Shown here: one piece after another, positions 1-8,744 of the stretch
Position numbering within the stretch: the stretch's first letter is position 1
Layout of the letters: the number at the start of each line of letters is the position of its first letter
DNA from: Pseudomonas sp. URMO17WK12:I11
Lineage (GTDB): Bacteria; Pseudomonadota; Gammaproteobacteria; Pseudomonadales; Pseudomonadaceae
NCBI RefSeq assembly: GCF_007677725.1
Contig: NZ_VEDF01000004.1
Location: forward strand, 451,376-515,375
Direction of reading: 5' to 3'
DNA: 64,000 bases
Notes under the pieces: generated by a model
The model's database searches: none
Seen by the model: only the letters and a program-made list of their open reading frames with translations
Told to the model about the DNA's origin: nothing
Made by a program: the position numbers and the translations under genes

Positions 1-276
1 TTCAGCGCTCAGGTCAGCTGGCAAGCGCATATCAGGGCGCATGAAGTAAATCTCTGGCTCTGTGGGTTAGCCAGAAGAATCGATGCGCTGAGTGAAGTCC
101 GCACGCCCTCCCTCACCGAGCTGCTGCGCGAGAGCCGGGCAATCATCGATCGACTTCCTGAAAGGTTCCGGGATTATGCCGCCAGCACTGAGTTGCTTGG
201 CTATGTGGATGGCGACGCTGGCGAGCTGGAAACTCACCGCCTCGCTCAGGTCATTCAGCAGGCTGTTAGCCACTAG
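1..276 (+). CDS. C-terminal fragment of an unrecognised protein (cut by window edge)
   Basis: The plus-strand frame starting at base 1 is open for 91 codons and stops with TAG at 274-276. The start lies outside the window. The translated tail is mixed in composition and looks like protein (for example SLTELLRESRAIIDRLPERF, then YAASTELLGYVDGDAGELET), ending VIQQAVSH. I do not recognise a family. It reads towards the tRNA-Gly gene on the other strand. The minus strand also has a short open frame here, but it is a less convincing reading. It could be cargo of an element inserted at the tRNA gene or an ordinary chromosomal gene; the window does not decide this. Confidence 0.45.
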   Translation, partial: FSAQVSWQAHIRAHEVNLWLCGLARRIDALSEVRTPSLTELLRESRAIIDRLPERFRDYAASTELLGYVDGDAGELETHRLAQVIQQAVSH

Positions 277-303
277 CTGCGCGAGAGTAGCGAGTGCCAC
301 CCT

Positions 304-330
304 GCGGTAGCGGTAGCGGTAGCGATAGCG
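304..330. repeat. Short hexanucleotide tandem repeat (GCGGTA-type)
   Basis: About four and a half copies of the 6-base unit GCGGTA occur between the partial gene and the tRNA terminator, the later copies imperfect (GCGATA). It is noncoding and prone to slippage. No function is evident. Confidence 0.6.
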
Positions 331-374
331 GAGATCGGCGCTGCGGGCCTACATTTAACGTTCCAGCTGAAACG

Positions 375-400
375 AAAAAAGACGCCTAAGCGTCTTTTTT
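375..400. terminator. Rho-independent terminator downstream of tRNA-Gly (bidirectional)
   Basis: A perfect palindrome: six A, a GACGC stem, a CTAA loop, GCGTC and six T. It can end transcription of tRNA-Gly/pgsA on the minus strand and of the partial gene on the plus strand. Confidence 0.85.
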
Positions 401-439
401 CAAGATTTAAAGAACATTGAAGCCCTGTAAATCGATATA

Positions 440-515
<76 letters not shown>

Positions 516-578
516 GTCGTGATGGGTGCCATTCTAGCGATATCTGAAACGGCGTCAACCCCTTGATTCAAAAAAAGT

Positions 579-1139
579 TTATTTCTGCTCGGAGCCTTCG
601 CGCAGGTGCGGCCAGGCCGCCAGCAGGTAGTGAATCATCGACCACAAGGTCAGCGCTGCCGCCACTAGCAACAGACCATAGCCAAGCACAACCCAGAAGC
701 TCACCAGCGGCGGATTACCCAGCAGAATCACCAAGGCCAGCATCTGCGCCGCGGTTTTCCACTTACCGAGATTGGAGACCGCCACATGCGCCCGCGCGCC
801 CAGTTCGGCCATCCACTCGCGCAGTGCCGAGACCACGATTTCGCGGCCAATGATGACCGCAGCCGGCAGGGTCAGCCAGAAGTTCGCATGCACCTGCACC
901 AGCAGCACCAAGGCCACTGCCACCATCAACTTGTCAGCCACAGGGTCGAGGAACGCGCCGAAGGGCGTGCTCTGCTGCAGGCGCCTAGCCAGGTAGCCGT
1001 CGAGCCAGTCAGTGGCGGCAGCGATGGCGAACACCGTGCTGGCGGCCAGGTAACTCCAGTGGTACGGCATGTAGAACAGCAGGATGAAGATCGGGATGAG
1101 CAGGACGCGTAGAACGGTGAGCAAATTTGGAATATTCAT
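579..1139 (-). CDS. pgsA: CDP-diacylglycerol--glycerol-3-phosphate 3-phosphatidyltransferase
   Basis: PgsA makes phosphatidylglycerophosphate from CDP-diacylglycerol and glycerol-3-phosphate, the committed step to phosphatidylglycerol and cardiolipin, at the inner membrane. The 186-residue protein has the family length, several hydrophobic helices, and the CDP-alcohol phosphatidyltransferase signature D-x2-D-G-x2-A-R-x8-G-x3-D-x3-D ([10 protein letters not shown] followed by [11 protein letters not shown]). It starts [11 protein letters not shown], typical of the family. It lies 32 bp after uvrC, in the conserved gacA-uvrC-pgsA-tRNA order. Confidence 0.97.
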   Translation of the reverse strand: MNIPNLLTVLRVLLIPIFILLFYMPYHWSYLAASTVFAIAAATDWLDGYLARRLQQSTPFGAFLDPVADKLMVAVALVLLVQVHANFWLTLPAAVIIGREIVVSALREWMAELGARAHVAVSNLGKWKTAAQMLALVILLGNPPLVSFWVVLGYGLLLVAAALTLWSMIHYLLAAWPHLREGSEQK

Positions 1140-1171
1140 CGGTACGACTGGCTGCGGGTTGAGCCGGCATT

Positions 1172-2995
1172 CTACTCGCTATGCAGGCTGGCATAAATCG
1201 ACTCGGCAAGCTTTTTACTGATGCCGGGCGCTTTGGCGATTTCATCGATACTGGCGCGGTTGAGCTCTTGCAGGCCGCCGAAATGTTTCAGCAGCTCGCG
1301 GCGACGCTTGGGGCCGACACCTGCGACGTCTTCCAAGGTCGACGTGCGCCGGGCCTTGCCGCGCCGTGCACGGTGACCGGTGATGGCGAAACGGTGCGCT
1401 TCGTCGCGGATCTGCTGGATCAGGTGCAGCGCCGGGCTGTCACCTTTGAGGGTGAACTCGTGGGCGACATCGTTCAGGTAAAGCGTCTCGAAACCGGCCT
1501 TGCGGGTCACGCCCTTGGCCACGCCAAGCAGGGTCAGGTCGGTGAAGGCCAGCTCCTGCATCACCTCGCGGGCCATGTTCAGCTGGCCCTTGCCGCCGTC
1601 CACCAGCAGCACGTCGGGCAGTTTGCCCTCGCCATCGCGGATACGCCCGTAACGGCGGGTCAGGGCCTGCTGCATGGCGGCGTAGTCGTCGCCAGGGGTC
1701 ACGCCTTCGATGTTGAAGCGGCGGTAATCGGACTTGACCGGCCCTTCCGGGCCGAATACCACGCAACTGGCCACGGTGGCTTCACCGCTGGAGTGGCTGA
1801 TGTCGTAGCATTCCAAGCGCTGCGGCACTTCGTCCAGGCCCAGCACCTCAGCCAGGGCTTCGAAGCGCGCCGCCATGTGCTGACGGTTGGCCAGGCGCGC
1901 ATTGAGCGCTTGCTCGGCATTGGTGACCGCCAGTTGCTGCCAGCGCGCCCGGGTACCACGCACCCGGTGGCTGATGCTCAGTTCACGGCCGCGCAGGGTC
2001 TGCAGCGCTTCGGTGATGGCTTCGAAGTCCTCGTGCACCACATTGACGATCAGCTCGCTCGGCAGCTCGCGCTCGACGTTGCCCAGGTAGTACTGCGAGA
2101 GAAACGCAGCCATGACCTCGGCCACTTCCTCCTCGATGCCCACCTGCGGGAAAAAGTTCTTGCTGCCGAGCACTCGCCCACCGCGCACGCTGATCAGGTG
2201 CACACAGGCGCCCCCCGGGTTGACGAACGCTGCGACCACATCGACGTCACCTGAACCGCCCTCGATGTGCTGCTGGTCCTGAACCCTGCGCAGCAGGCCA
2301 ATCTGGTCGCGCAGGGCGGCGGCCTTCTCGAAGTTGAGGGCCATGGCGGCCTTTTCCATCTCAGCATTGAGCTCATTGCCCAGTTGCTGGCTGCGACCTT
2401 CGAGGAACATCACCGAATGGCGTACGTCCTCGGCGTATTCCTCAGGGCTGACCAGGTTGGTGCAGGGCCCTTTGCAGCGTTTGATCTGGTATTGCAGGCA
2501 CGGCCGGGTGCGGTTGGCGAAATAGCAGTCCTCGCACTGGCGCACCGAAAACGCTTTCTGCAGCAGGCTGAGGCTTTCACGAATGGCCCCGGCGCTGGGG
2601 TAGGGTCCGAAATAACGCCCCTTGGCCTTCTTGGCGCCACGGTGAATGCCCAAGCGGGGAAATTCACCGTCCGAGAGGAATACGTAAGGATAGGACTTAT
2701 CATCGCGCAGCAGGATGTTATACGGCGGTCGCCACTGCTTGATCAGGTTCTGCTCGAGCAGCAGCGCTTCCGTTTCGTTGGCGGTGATGGTGGTTTCGAC
2801 CTGGGCAATGCGCCCGACCAACGCGGCGGTCTTGGGCGCGAGGCCCGATTTGCGGAAATAACTGGCCAGACGCTTCTTGAGATTTTTCGCCTTGCCCACA
2901 TAGAGCAGCCGCGCCTCGGCGTCGAACATACGGTAAACGCCTGGGCGACCACTGCAGGTCGCAAGAAACGCGCTGGCATCAAAAACTTCAGACAT
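1172..2995 (-). CDS. uvrC: Excinuclease ABC subunit C
   Basis: UvrC makes both incisions of nucleotide excision repair once UvrAB has located a lesion. The 607-residue protein has the family order: an N-terminal GIY-YIG nuclease (GVYRMF then [14 protein letters not shown], about residues 18-95), a cysteine cluster near 155-180 (C-x2-C and C-x6-C-x4-C pattern), a UVR/UvrB-binding helix pair near 200-235, an RNase H-like nuclease domain ([10 protein letters not shown], about 465), and C-terminal helix-hairpin-helix motifs ([14 protein letters not shown]). The ATG is 6 bp after the gacA stop, so the two are very probably co-transcribed, as in other pseudomonads. Confidence 0.98.
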   Translation of the reverse strand: MSEVFDASAFLATCSGRPGVYRMFDAEARLLYVGKAKNLKKRLASYFRKSGLAPKTAALVGRIAQVETTITANETEALLLEQNLIKQWRPPYNILLRDDKSYPYVFLSDGEFPRLGIHRGAKKAKGRYFGPYPSAGAIRESLSLLQKAFSVRQCEDCYFANRTRPCLQYQIKRCKGPCTNLVSPEEYAEDVRHSVMFLEGRSQQLGNELNAEMEKAAMALNFEKAAALRDQIGLLRRVQDQQHIEGGSGDVDVVAAFVNPGGACVHLISVRGGRVLGSKNFFPQVGIEEEVAEVMAAFLSQYYLGNVERELPSELIVNVVHEDFEAITEALQTLRGRELSISHRVRGTRARWQQLAVTNAEQALNARLANRQHMAARFEALAEVLGLDEVPQRLECYDISHSSGEATVASCVVFGPEGPVKSDYRRFNIEGVTPGDDYAAMQQALTRRYGRIRDGEGKLPDVLLVDGGKGQLNMAREVMQELAFTDLTLLGVAKGVTRKAGFETLYLNDVAHEFTLKGDSPALHLIQQIRDEAHRFAITGHRARRGKARRTSTLEDVAGVGPKRRRELLKHFGGLQELNRASIDEIAKAPGISKKLAESIYASLHSE

Positions 2996-3001
2996 GGGGG
3001 A

Positions 3002-3640
3002 TCAAAGGCTTGCGTCGACCATACCGTGGCGAACGGCCAGCAAGGTCAATTCGACGTCACTGGTGACAGAGAGTTTTTCGAAGATTCGATAACGGTAAGT
3101 ATTGACGGTCTTGGGCGACAAGCACAACTTGTCGGAGATGATCTGCACCTTCTGGCAGCCGACGATCATCAGGGCAATCTGGATTTCCCGCTCGGACAAC
3201 GCATCGAACGGCGAGCCCTGCGGCTGGAACGACTTGAGCGCCAGCTGCTGGGCAATCTGCGGGCTGATGTAGCGCTGGCCGGCAAAAGCCAGGCGAATGG
3301 CCTGGACCATTTCATCAAGGCCGGCGCCCTTGGTCAGGTAACCGGCAGCGCCGGCCTGCATCAGCCGTGTCGGGAACGGATCTTCTTCGCACACCGTGAC
3401 AGCGACCACCTTGGTGTCAGGGTGGCTGCGCAACAGCTTGCGGGTCGCCTCCAGGCCACCGATACCCGGCATCTTGACGTCCATCAGGACGACGTCTGGC
3501 TTGAGCTCCCGCGCGAGTCTGAGCGCCGATTCGCCCGAATCTGCCTCACCGACGACCTGCAGGCCGTCGATGTCGGCCAGCATGCGCGTTATACCGGTTC
3601 GCACCAGATCGTGATCATCGACCACTAGGACCCTAATCAA
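3002..3640 (-). CDS. gacA: Two-component response regulator GacA (TTG start)
   Basis: GacA is phosphorylated by GacS and activates the Rsm small RNAs, controlling secondary metabolism, biofilm and motility. The receiver domain (about 1-120) has acidic residues D8/D9, the phospho-acceptor D54 (VLMDVKMPG) and a conserved lysine near 104. A NarL/LuxR-type HTH follows ([13 protein letters not shown] then [16 protein letters not shown]). I chose the TTG at 3640-3638 (protein begins [11 protein letters not shown], 212 aa) because GAGG lies 8 bases before it. The in-frame GTG two codons upstream overlaps that ribosome site. TTG starts are known for gacA in fluorescent pseudomonads. Confidence 0.96.
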   Translation of the reverse strand: MIRVLVVDDHDLVRTGITRMLADIDGLQVVGEADSGESALRLARELKPDVVLMDVKMPGIGGLEATRKLLRSHPDTKVVAVTVCEEDPFPTRLMQAGAAGYLTKGAGLDEMVQAIRLAFAGQRYISPQIAQQLALKSFQPQGSPFDALSEREIQIALMIVGCQKVQIISDKLCLSPKTVNTYRYRIFEKLSVTSDVELTLLAVRHGMVDASL

Positions 3641-3703
3641 GCACACACCTCGTCAACAGGGCGATTGGATCCCGCCACCTTAACAAAATTTTTCACAGCG
3701 GAC

Positions 3704-4093
3704 CTAGCGTAATGCTTCTGTCAGAAACGTCTGACGGTTTTGCCGTGGCTGCCAGGCCGATTCACCCCCGACGGCCTCGCCCGCCAGACGCAACAACAGG
3801 TGCTGCAAAGCGGCCTTGTCAGCCTCTGGCAAACGCCGAAGAGCGCTCAGCAAGCCGGTTTCATCAGCGCTCAGGCAGTCCAGCGGTGCCGGCGTGCGCA
3901 CCCCGTTCAACACATACAGCGCGTCTACTCCGCTGGCGGCCAGTGCGGCCAGGTAGTCGGCACGCGGCGTCCGCTCACCGCTCTCATATTTGCCCTGGGC
4001 GTTCGGCTCCACCCCACCGATGTCGCCGAAGACCCGCTGGGTCATGCCCAGCCGCTCACGCTCTTCCCTCAGGCGCGTACCGAGTCCGTTCAT
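3704..4093 (-). CDS. XRE (Cro/CI)-family transcriptional regulator
   Basis: A 129-residue protein with an N-terminal helix-turn-helix of the XRE type (LGTRLREERERLGMTQ, with the recognition region EPNAQGKYESGER, about residues 4-60), then a region predicting a short effector or dimer domain (VDALYVLNGVRTP, LLSALRRLPEADKAALQ). The start MNGLGTRL is chosen because AGGAGAA lies 8 bases upstream; longer frames extend to 4213 without a ribosome site. It lies upstream of gacA on the same strand and divergent from the polysaccharide cluster. Its targets are unknown; a role in controlling the divergent cluster is possible but unsupported. Confidence 0.88.
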   Translation of the reverse strand: MNGLGTRLREERERLGMTQRVFGDIGGVEPNAQGKYESGERTPRADYLAALAASGVDALYVLNGVRTPAPLDCLSADETGLLSALRRLPEADKAALQHLLLRLAGEAVGGESAWQPRQNRQTFLTEALR

Positions 4094-4321
4094 ATTCCCG
4101 TTTCTCCTGAATGTCCTTTCAGTAGCGGCGCGCTTCGCTTTCGCACGCGCGCAGACGTGGCGGCCACTATGCCCATCGCCGACCTCGGTCGCAAGCCAGT
4201 ATTGCGCCACCATAGGCGCCTCGGCGGCCCAGTGAGCCCATCAGCAACTTTCGATAATGAACCAAGACGGCACTTTTTTTACCGACAATTGTCGCACCAC
4301 CACGCCGTAGCTTTGGCGCCA

Positions 4322-4354
4322 GTAAAACGCCATATAGGGCGTTTACATTTTTTT
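4322..4354. repeat. Inverted repeat with trailing T run
   Basis: GTAAAACGCC at 4322-4331 faces GGCGTTTAC at 4338-4346 across a short ATATAG centre, followed by seven T at about 4348-4354. On the plus strand it could fold as a weak terminator or attenuator. As DNA, the core ACGCC-N6-GGCGT is operator-like. Confidence 0.5.
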
Positions 4355-4403
4355 GACGCCTAACTAACAACAACTATAAGCTCTTGATTCTAAACAGTTT
4401 TTT

Positions 4404-4429
4404 TAACTTAACACGAAAGTATTAAGTTA
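4404..4429. promoter_or_regulatory. Operator-like inverted repeat TAACTTAA-N10-TTAAGTTA
   Basis: Perfect 8-base arms separated by 10 bases (about two helical turns between arm centres), inside the AT-rich region about 190 bp upstream of algD. The spacing suits a dimeric regulator. I do not recognise the consensus; it is not the FleQ or AmrZ site as I know them. Confidence 0.45.
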
Positions 4430-4616
4430 TTTTCACATCGGCGTTTAACAGCGCTTGCATTGAAAATATGAAGCCATTTAGGCTGTAGGGAGACCACTAA
4501 GAAATAGCCTGCTACGCCACTTCCGAGCGCGGCTCAATTCTGCGCGTCTGTCTATCCAAACACTTCATGAACGATGTATCTCGGCCGGCTTCGCCGTGCC
4601 CCAGGGAGAGGGTTTT

Positions 4617-5924
4617 ATGAACATCAGTATTTTTGGTCTTGGCTATGTTGGCGCGGTCTGCGCGGGTTGCCTGTCGGCTCGCGGTCACCAGGTGCTGGGG
4701 GTCGATATTTCCCCGGCAAAGATCGACCTGATCAACCAGGGCAAGTCGCCAATCGTCGAGCCGGGCCTCGAGCAACTGCTGCAGGATGGCGTCAAGACCG
4801 GTCGCCTGCGTGGCACCACCGACGTTCAGGCAGCGATCCTGGCCACTGACATGTCGCTGCTGTGCGTGGGTACGCCGAGCAAGAAAAACGGCGACCTGGA
4901 TCTGGTCTACATGGAAGCGGTATGCCGGGAAATCGGCACGGCGCTGCGCGACAAGGCCAGCCGCCACACCGTGGTGGTGCGCAGCACCGTGCTGCCGGGC
5001 ACGGTGAAGAACGTGGTGGTGCCAATTCTCGAGCAACACTCGGGCAAAAAAGCCGGTGTCGATTTCGGCGTGGCGGTCAACCCTGAGTTCCTGCGCGAAA
5101 GCACCGCCATCCAGGATTATGATTTCCCGGCCATGACCGTGATCGGCGAGCTGGACACCCAGTCGGGTGATTTGCTGGAGTCGCTGTACAAAGGTCTGGA
5201 TGCGCCGGTAATCCGCAAGTCGGTCGAAGTGGCCGAGATGATCAAGTACACCTGCAACGTCTGGCACGCGACCAAGGTCACCTTCGCCAACGAGATCGGC
5301 AACATCGCCAAGGCCGCCGGCGTGGATGGCCGCGAGGTCATGGATGTGGTCTGCCAGGACCACAAGCTCAACCTGTCGCGTTACTACCTGCGCCCAGGTT
5401 TCGCCTTCGGCGGCTCGTGCCTGCCCAAGGACGTGCGCGCCCTCACCTATCGCGCCGCGAGCCTGGATGTAAACGCCCCGCTGCTCGACTCGCTGATGCC
5501 AAGCAACGCCTCGCAGGTGCAAAACGCCTTCGAGCTGATCGAGCGCCAGGACAAGCGCAAGATCGCCATGCTCGGCCTGGCCTTCAAGGCCGGCACCGAT
5601 GACCTGCGCGAGAGCCCGCTGGTCGAGTTGGCCGAGCGCCTGATCGGCAAAGGCTACCAGCTGAGCATCTTCGATGAAAACGTCGAGTACGCCCGCGTCC
5701 ACGGAGCCAACAAGGAATACATCGAAGCCAAGATCCCGCATGTCTCGTCGCTGCTGCACAGCAACCTGGAGCAGGTGATCGGCAATGCCGATGTGATCGT
5801 GCTGGGCAACAACGACCCACGGTTTGCCAATGCCCTGCAAGCCGGCCATGGCAAGCAGGTGATCGACCTGGTCGGCTTCATGCCTGGCGTGAGCGACGAG
5901 CACAACCACGGCATCTGCTGGTAA
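4617..5924 (+). CDS. algD: GDP-mannose 6-dehydrogenase (AlgD / EpmD)
   Basis: AlgD oxidises GDP-mannose twice to GDP-mannuronic acid, the committed precursor of alginate-type polymers, using NAD in the cytoplasm. The 435-residue protein has an N-terminal Rossmann motif (FGLGYVGAVCAGCLSARGH), the central UDP/GDP-sugar dehydrogenase helices, the catalytic cysteine in FAFGGSCLPKDVRAL (about residue 268), and a C-terminal domain (FKAGTDDLRESPL). It resembles P. aeruginosa AlgD closely along its whole length and ends GICW like it. GGGAGAGG lies 6 bases before the ATG. It is first of eleven co-directional genes, probably under the promoter in the preceding intergenic region. Confidence 0.95.
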   Translation: MNISIFGLGYVGAVCAGCLSARGHQVLGVDISPAKIDLINQGKSPIVEPGLEQLLQDGVKTGRLRGTTDVQAAILATDMSLLCVGTPSKKNGDLDLVYMEAVCREIGTALRDKASRHTVVVRSTVLPGTVKNVVVPILEQHSGKKAGVDFGVAVNPEFLRESTAIQDYDFPAMTVIGELDTQSGDLLESLYKGLDAPVIRKSVEVAEMIKYTCNVWHATKVTFANEIGNIAKAAGVDGREVMDVVCQDHKLNLSRYYLRPGFAFGGSCLPKDVRALTYRAASLDVNAPLLDSLMPSNASQVQNAFELIERQDKRKIAMLGLAFKAGTDDLRESPLVELAERLIGKGYQLSIFDENVEYARVHGANKEYIEAKIPHVSSLLHSNLEQVIGNADVIVLGNNDPRFANALQAGHGKQVIDLVGFMPGVSDEHNHGICW

Positions 5925-6013
5925 CCGACCCGGCAGCTTAGCGCCCTGTCCGCTGCAGGCTCTGGCCTGTGCGGCTTGGCGCGCCGGTATTGCACATCTG
6001 GAGTCAAGGCTAC

Positions 6014-7543
6014 ATGGATCGACAGCAACCCTCTTTCGTGGCACCCGGCTACCTGCGCGCCAGCGCCAGCTTCTTCGGCTGGGCGTGCCTCGCCGGACTG
6101 ATCGCGCTGGCCTCGGAGATGGTCGCGCCGCAGTACCTGGACCCAAGCCATCACTTGTTCATCTTCCTGATCGGCACCTTGGGCATGTGGCGTTATGGCA
6201 ACGCCATCGTTCACTACCTGCGCGGCATGTACTTCCTGCACTGGAAATTCCCCCGCATGCGCCGCCAGGTCGAACGCCTGGGCGATGCCGCGCTGCCCTC
6301 GCACATGTTCATGGTGGTGACCAGCTTCCGCATCCCGACCATGACCACCTTCAAGGTCTATCAGTCGGTGTTCCAGGAAGTGCAACGGCTGAAAGTGCCG
6401 TGCACGGTAATTGCCTCGATCGTCGAAAAAGGCGACGAGACGTTCATCAAGGACATCATGCGCAACGAGGTCAAGGACCGCGACGACATCAAGCTGGTGA
6501 TCGTGCGCGCCCGCGGCACCGGCAAGCGCGATGGTCTGGCTCATGCGTTTCGCGCCTTGTCGCGGCAGATGCCGCTCAATGACGCGGTGGTTGGCGTGGT
6601 CGACGGCGACACCATGATGCTGCCCGGCTGCGTAGAGCGCGCGGTCAAGCTGTTTGCCCTGCTGCCGGACGTCGGCGGCCTGACCACCAACGAGTTCTGC
6701 GAGGTCGAAGGCAGCCGCCTGATGCGCCAGTGGCACTCCATGCGTTTCGTCCAGCGCCACATCAACATGTGCTCGATGGCCCTGTCGCACCGGGTGCTGA
6801 CCCTGACCGGGCGACTGTCGTTCTTCCGCGCCGAGGTGATGACCGATCCGGAGTTCATCCGCGATGTGGAAGCCGACTTTCTCCAGCACTGGCGCCTGGG
6901 CCGCTTCCAGTTCCTCACCGGCGACGACAAGTCGAGCTGGCTGAGCCTGATGCGCGCTGGCTGGAACACCTTCTATGTGCCCGATAGCCACACCCTGACC
7001 GTCGAGCACCCGCCCAGCGACAGCTTCCTGACGGCTACCCGCCAGCTGATGTTCCGCTGGTATGGCAACTCGCTGCGCCAGAACTTCCGCGCCACCGCCC
7101 TGCTCGGCCGGGCACGCCTGGGCCTGTTCACCCTGTACGTGTTGCTTGACCAGCGCGTATCGATGTGGACCTGCCTGATGGGCCTGACCGCTTCGGTGGT
7201 TGCGGGCCTGGCCTTCGGTATTCAGTACCTGCTGGTGTACCTGTTCTGGGTCCTGATCTCGCGCAGCCTGGTGACAGTGCTGTTCGTGTTCGCCGGGCAC
7301 CCGGTCAGCCCGATGTACCCCTTCGTTCTTTATTACAACCAGATCGTCGGTTCGCTGATGAAGGTCTACGCCATGTTCCACATGGACCAGCAGAGCTGGA
7401 CGCGACAAAAGACCACCCTGGCCACCGGCAGCGTCGACTTCGACGCCACCCTGAATCGCTGGTCCTCGAAGGCGATGTTGTGCTCGTCGATCGCGATCTT
7501 CTTCGGGGTCATCACCGTTCTTCTCGAACTCTCGCAACGTTAA
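6014..7543 (+). CDS. alg8: Mannuronan synthase, glycosyltransferase family 2 (Alg8-like)
   Basis: Alg8 is the inner-membrane polymerase that joins mannuronate from GDP-mannuronic acid. The 509-residue protein has N-terminal membrane helices (about 20-75), a GT2 catalytic region with VVDGDTMMLPG (metal-binding DGD), TTNEFCEVEGS and the acceptor motif QHWRLGRFQFLTGDDKSSW, then C-terminal membrane helices. Many blocks (RHINMCSMALS, DQRVSMWT, PFVLYYNQIVG) match P. aeruginosa Alg8, though overall it is more divergent than AlgD. The start MDRQQPS with GGAG 11 bases upstream is preferred to an upstream GTG. It lies 89 bp after algD. Confidence 0.93.
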   Translation: MDRQQPSFVAPGYLRASASFFGWACLAGLIALASEMVAPQYLDPSHHLFIFLIGTLGMWRYGNAIVHYLRGMYFLHWKFPRMRRQVERLGDAALPSHMFMVVTSFRIPTMTTFKVYQSVFQEVQRLKVPCTVIASIVEKGDETFIKDIMRNEVKDRDDIKLVIVRARGTGKRDGLAHAFRALSRQMPLNDAVVGVVDGDTMMLPGCVERAVKLFALLPDVGGLTTNEFCEVEGSRLMRQWHSMRFVQRHINMCSMALSHRVLTLTGRLSFFRAEVMTDPEFIRDVEADFLQHWRLGRFQFLTGDDKSSWLSLMRAGWNTFYVPDSHTLTVEHPPSDSFLTATRQLMFRWYGNSLRQNFRATALLGRARLGLFTLYVLLDQRVSMWTCLMGLTASVVAGLAFGIQYLLVYLFWVLISRSLVTVLFVFAGHPVSPMYPFVLYYNQIVGSLMKVYAMFHMDQQSWTRQKTTLATGSVDFDATLNRWSSKAMLCSSIAIFFGVITVLLELSQR

Positions 7544-7559
7544 GGAAAGGCGCCTGCAC

Positions 7560-8723
7560 ATGAGTACCACCAACATCCCCGCGGCCCCGGGCAAAACAGC
7601 GGCCAACATCGTCCACGAGGCGATCGACGAGCGTCAGTACGTGCGTACGCGGATGAACGCGCGGGTGCGCCTGTCCAGCGCCGGGCAAGCGCCCTTCGAC
7701 GTGGCCCTGCAGGATATATCGCTCGGCGGCCTGGGCCTGATCCATGACGCCCCGCTGAAAGTCGGCGCACTGTACGACGCCTCGATCCGCCTGCGCCTGA
7801 ACCAGGTCGACCTGAACATCGACAGCAAGATTCGCATCGTCTCGCAACGCGGCAGCGAAGTGGGCGCGCAGTTCGTCGAGCTGGATGCGCAGAAACGCGA
7901 CATCCTGCGCTACCTGATCAGTGCCTATATGTCGGGTGAAATCGCCGACATCAATGGCCTGTTCAACGTCATGCAGCGCGAGAACTACATCAAGGAGCGC
8001 AAGCACAAGTTCGCCAGCCCGCGCGGTGCCGGTGCACGCCTGAAGGCCGTGACCGGCACGCTGCTGTATACCGCTGCCGGGATCGCCGCGCTGGCCTTCG
8101 TCGGCTACAAAGGCTACATGCTGTTCTTCCGCATCCCCGCCGTACAGGCGCAAGTGGCGACCAATGCCCAGGTCATCAGCATGCCTGACAACGGCTATGT
8201 GAAGTACCTGCTGCCTGCCGATGCCACCGAGGTCAAGGCCGGCCAGCCGATCGCCAGCATTTCCACGCAGTTGGCCACCAGCTTCACCAGCCCCGCCGAC
8301 ATGAAGGCAGTCGCCGACCTGTCGCCTGGCGACCTGCAGACCCTGCTCGGCCGCGCCACCATCGAGACGGTGATCAACAGCCCGTGCGACTGCACGGTCT
8401 ACTACCCCAACCAGCGTCTGGACGGCTACGGCTACAAAGAGGCGCCGTTGATGCACCTGCTGCCCAAGGACCAGGGTTTGTTCGTGCGCGCCAACGTGCC
8501 GTTCGACAAGCTCACCGATGTCAACCGGGTCAAGTCGGTGGACATGCAGGTCTTCGGTGTGGACCAGCACTTCAGCGGCAAAGTGGTCGATGCACGCGTG
8601 GATGAAACCAACCGCAACCTGGCCCTGACCATCGCGCCGGACAGCCCGCTGCCGGCGGCTGCCTACCAGAAAGCAGCGGCGGTCGACCTGTACCTGGGCC
8701 TGCCGTTCGGCGCAGCGCACTAA
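7560..8723 (+). CDS. alg44: Alginate-type co-polymerase with PilZ domain (Alg44-like)
   Basis: Alg44 pairs with Alg8 and activates polymerisation on binding cyclic di-GMP. The 387-residue protein has an N-terminal PilZ domain (about 22-125) with the RxxxR motif at 25-29 (RQYVR) and the D-x-S-x-x-G motif at 52-57 (DISLGG), both needed to bind c-di-GMP and both present. A single membrane helix follows near 161-190, then a periplasmic membrane-fusion-like domain (QVISMPDNGYVKYLLPADA, FVRANVPFDKL). It starts 16 bp after alg8 with AAGGAAAGG upstream. Polymer production is therefore predicted to depend on c-di-GMP. Confidence 0.93.
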   Translation: MSTTNIPAAPGKTAANIVHEAIDERQYVRTRMNARVRLSSAGQAPFDVALQDISLGGLGLIHDAPLKVGALYDASIRLRLNQVDLNIDSKIRIVSQRGSEVGAQFVELDAQKRDILRYLISAYMSGEIADINGLFNVMQRENYIKERKHKFASPRGAGARLKAVTGTLLYTAAGIAALAFVGYKGYMLFFRIPAVQAQVATNAQVISMPDNGYVKYLLPADATEVKAGQPIASISTQLATSFTSPADMKAVADLSPGDLQTLLGRATIETVINSPCDCTVYYPNQRLDGYGYKEAPLMHLLPKDQGLFVRANVPFDKLTDVNRVKSVDMQVFGVDQHFSGKVVDARVDETNRNLALTIAPDSPLPAAAYQKAAAVDLYLGLPFGAAH

Positions 8724-8744
8724 GCGCCCGAGGACTCTGAAGCC

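Larger units (their letters stand above)
4094..4616. other. AT-rich 523-bp intergenic region upstream of the alginate-like cluster
   Basis: No convincing gene is present. It must hold the promoter of the XRE regulator and that of algD. Base composition turns markedly AT-rich at about 4260-4480, unlike the flanking genes. I see two inverted repeats (listed separately). I did not find a clear AlgU-type (GAACTT, N16-17, TCTGA) or sigma-54 promoter. A run TTGCAT (about 4455) followed by TAGGCT is only a weak sigma-70 candidate. Confidence 0.6.

Noticed and set aside
1181..2254. Long plus-strand open frame opposite uvrC
   Set aside because: It lies wholly within uvrC, which is conserved end to end. 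The translation has shadow-frame composition.
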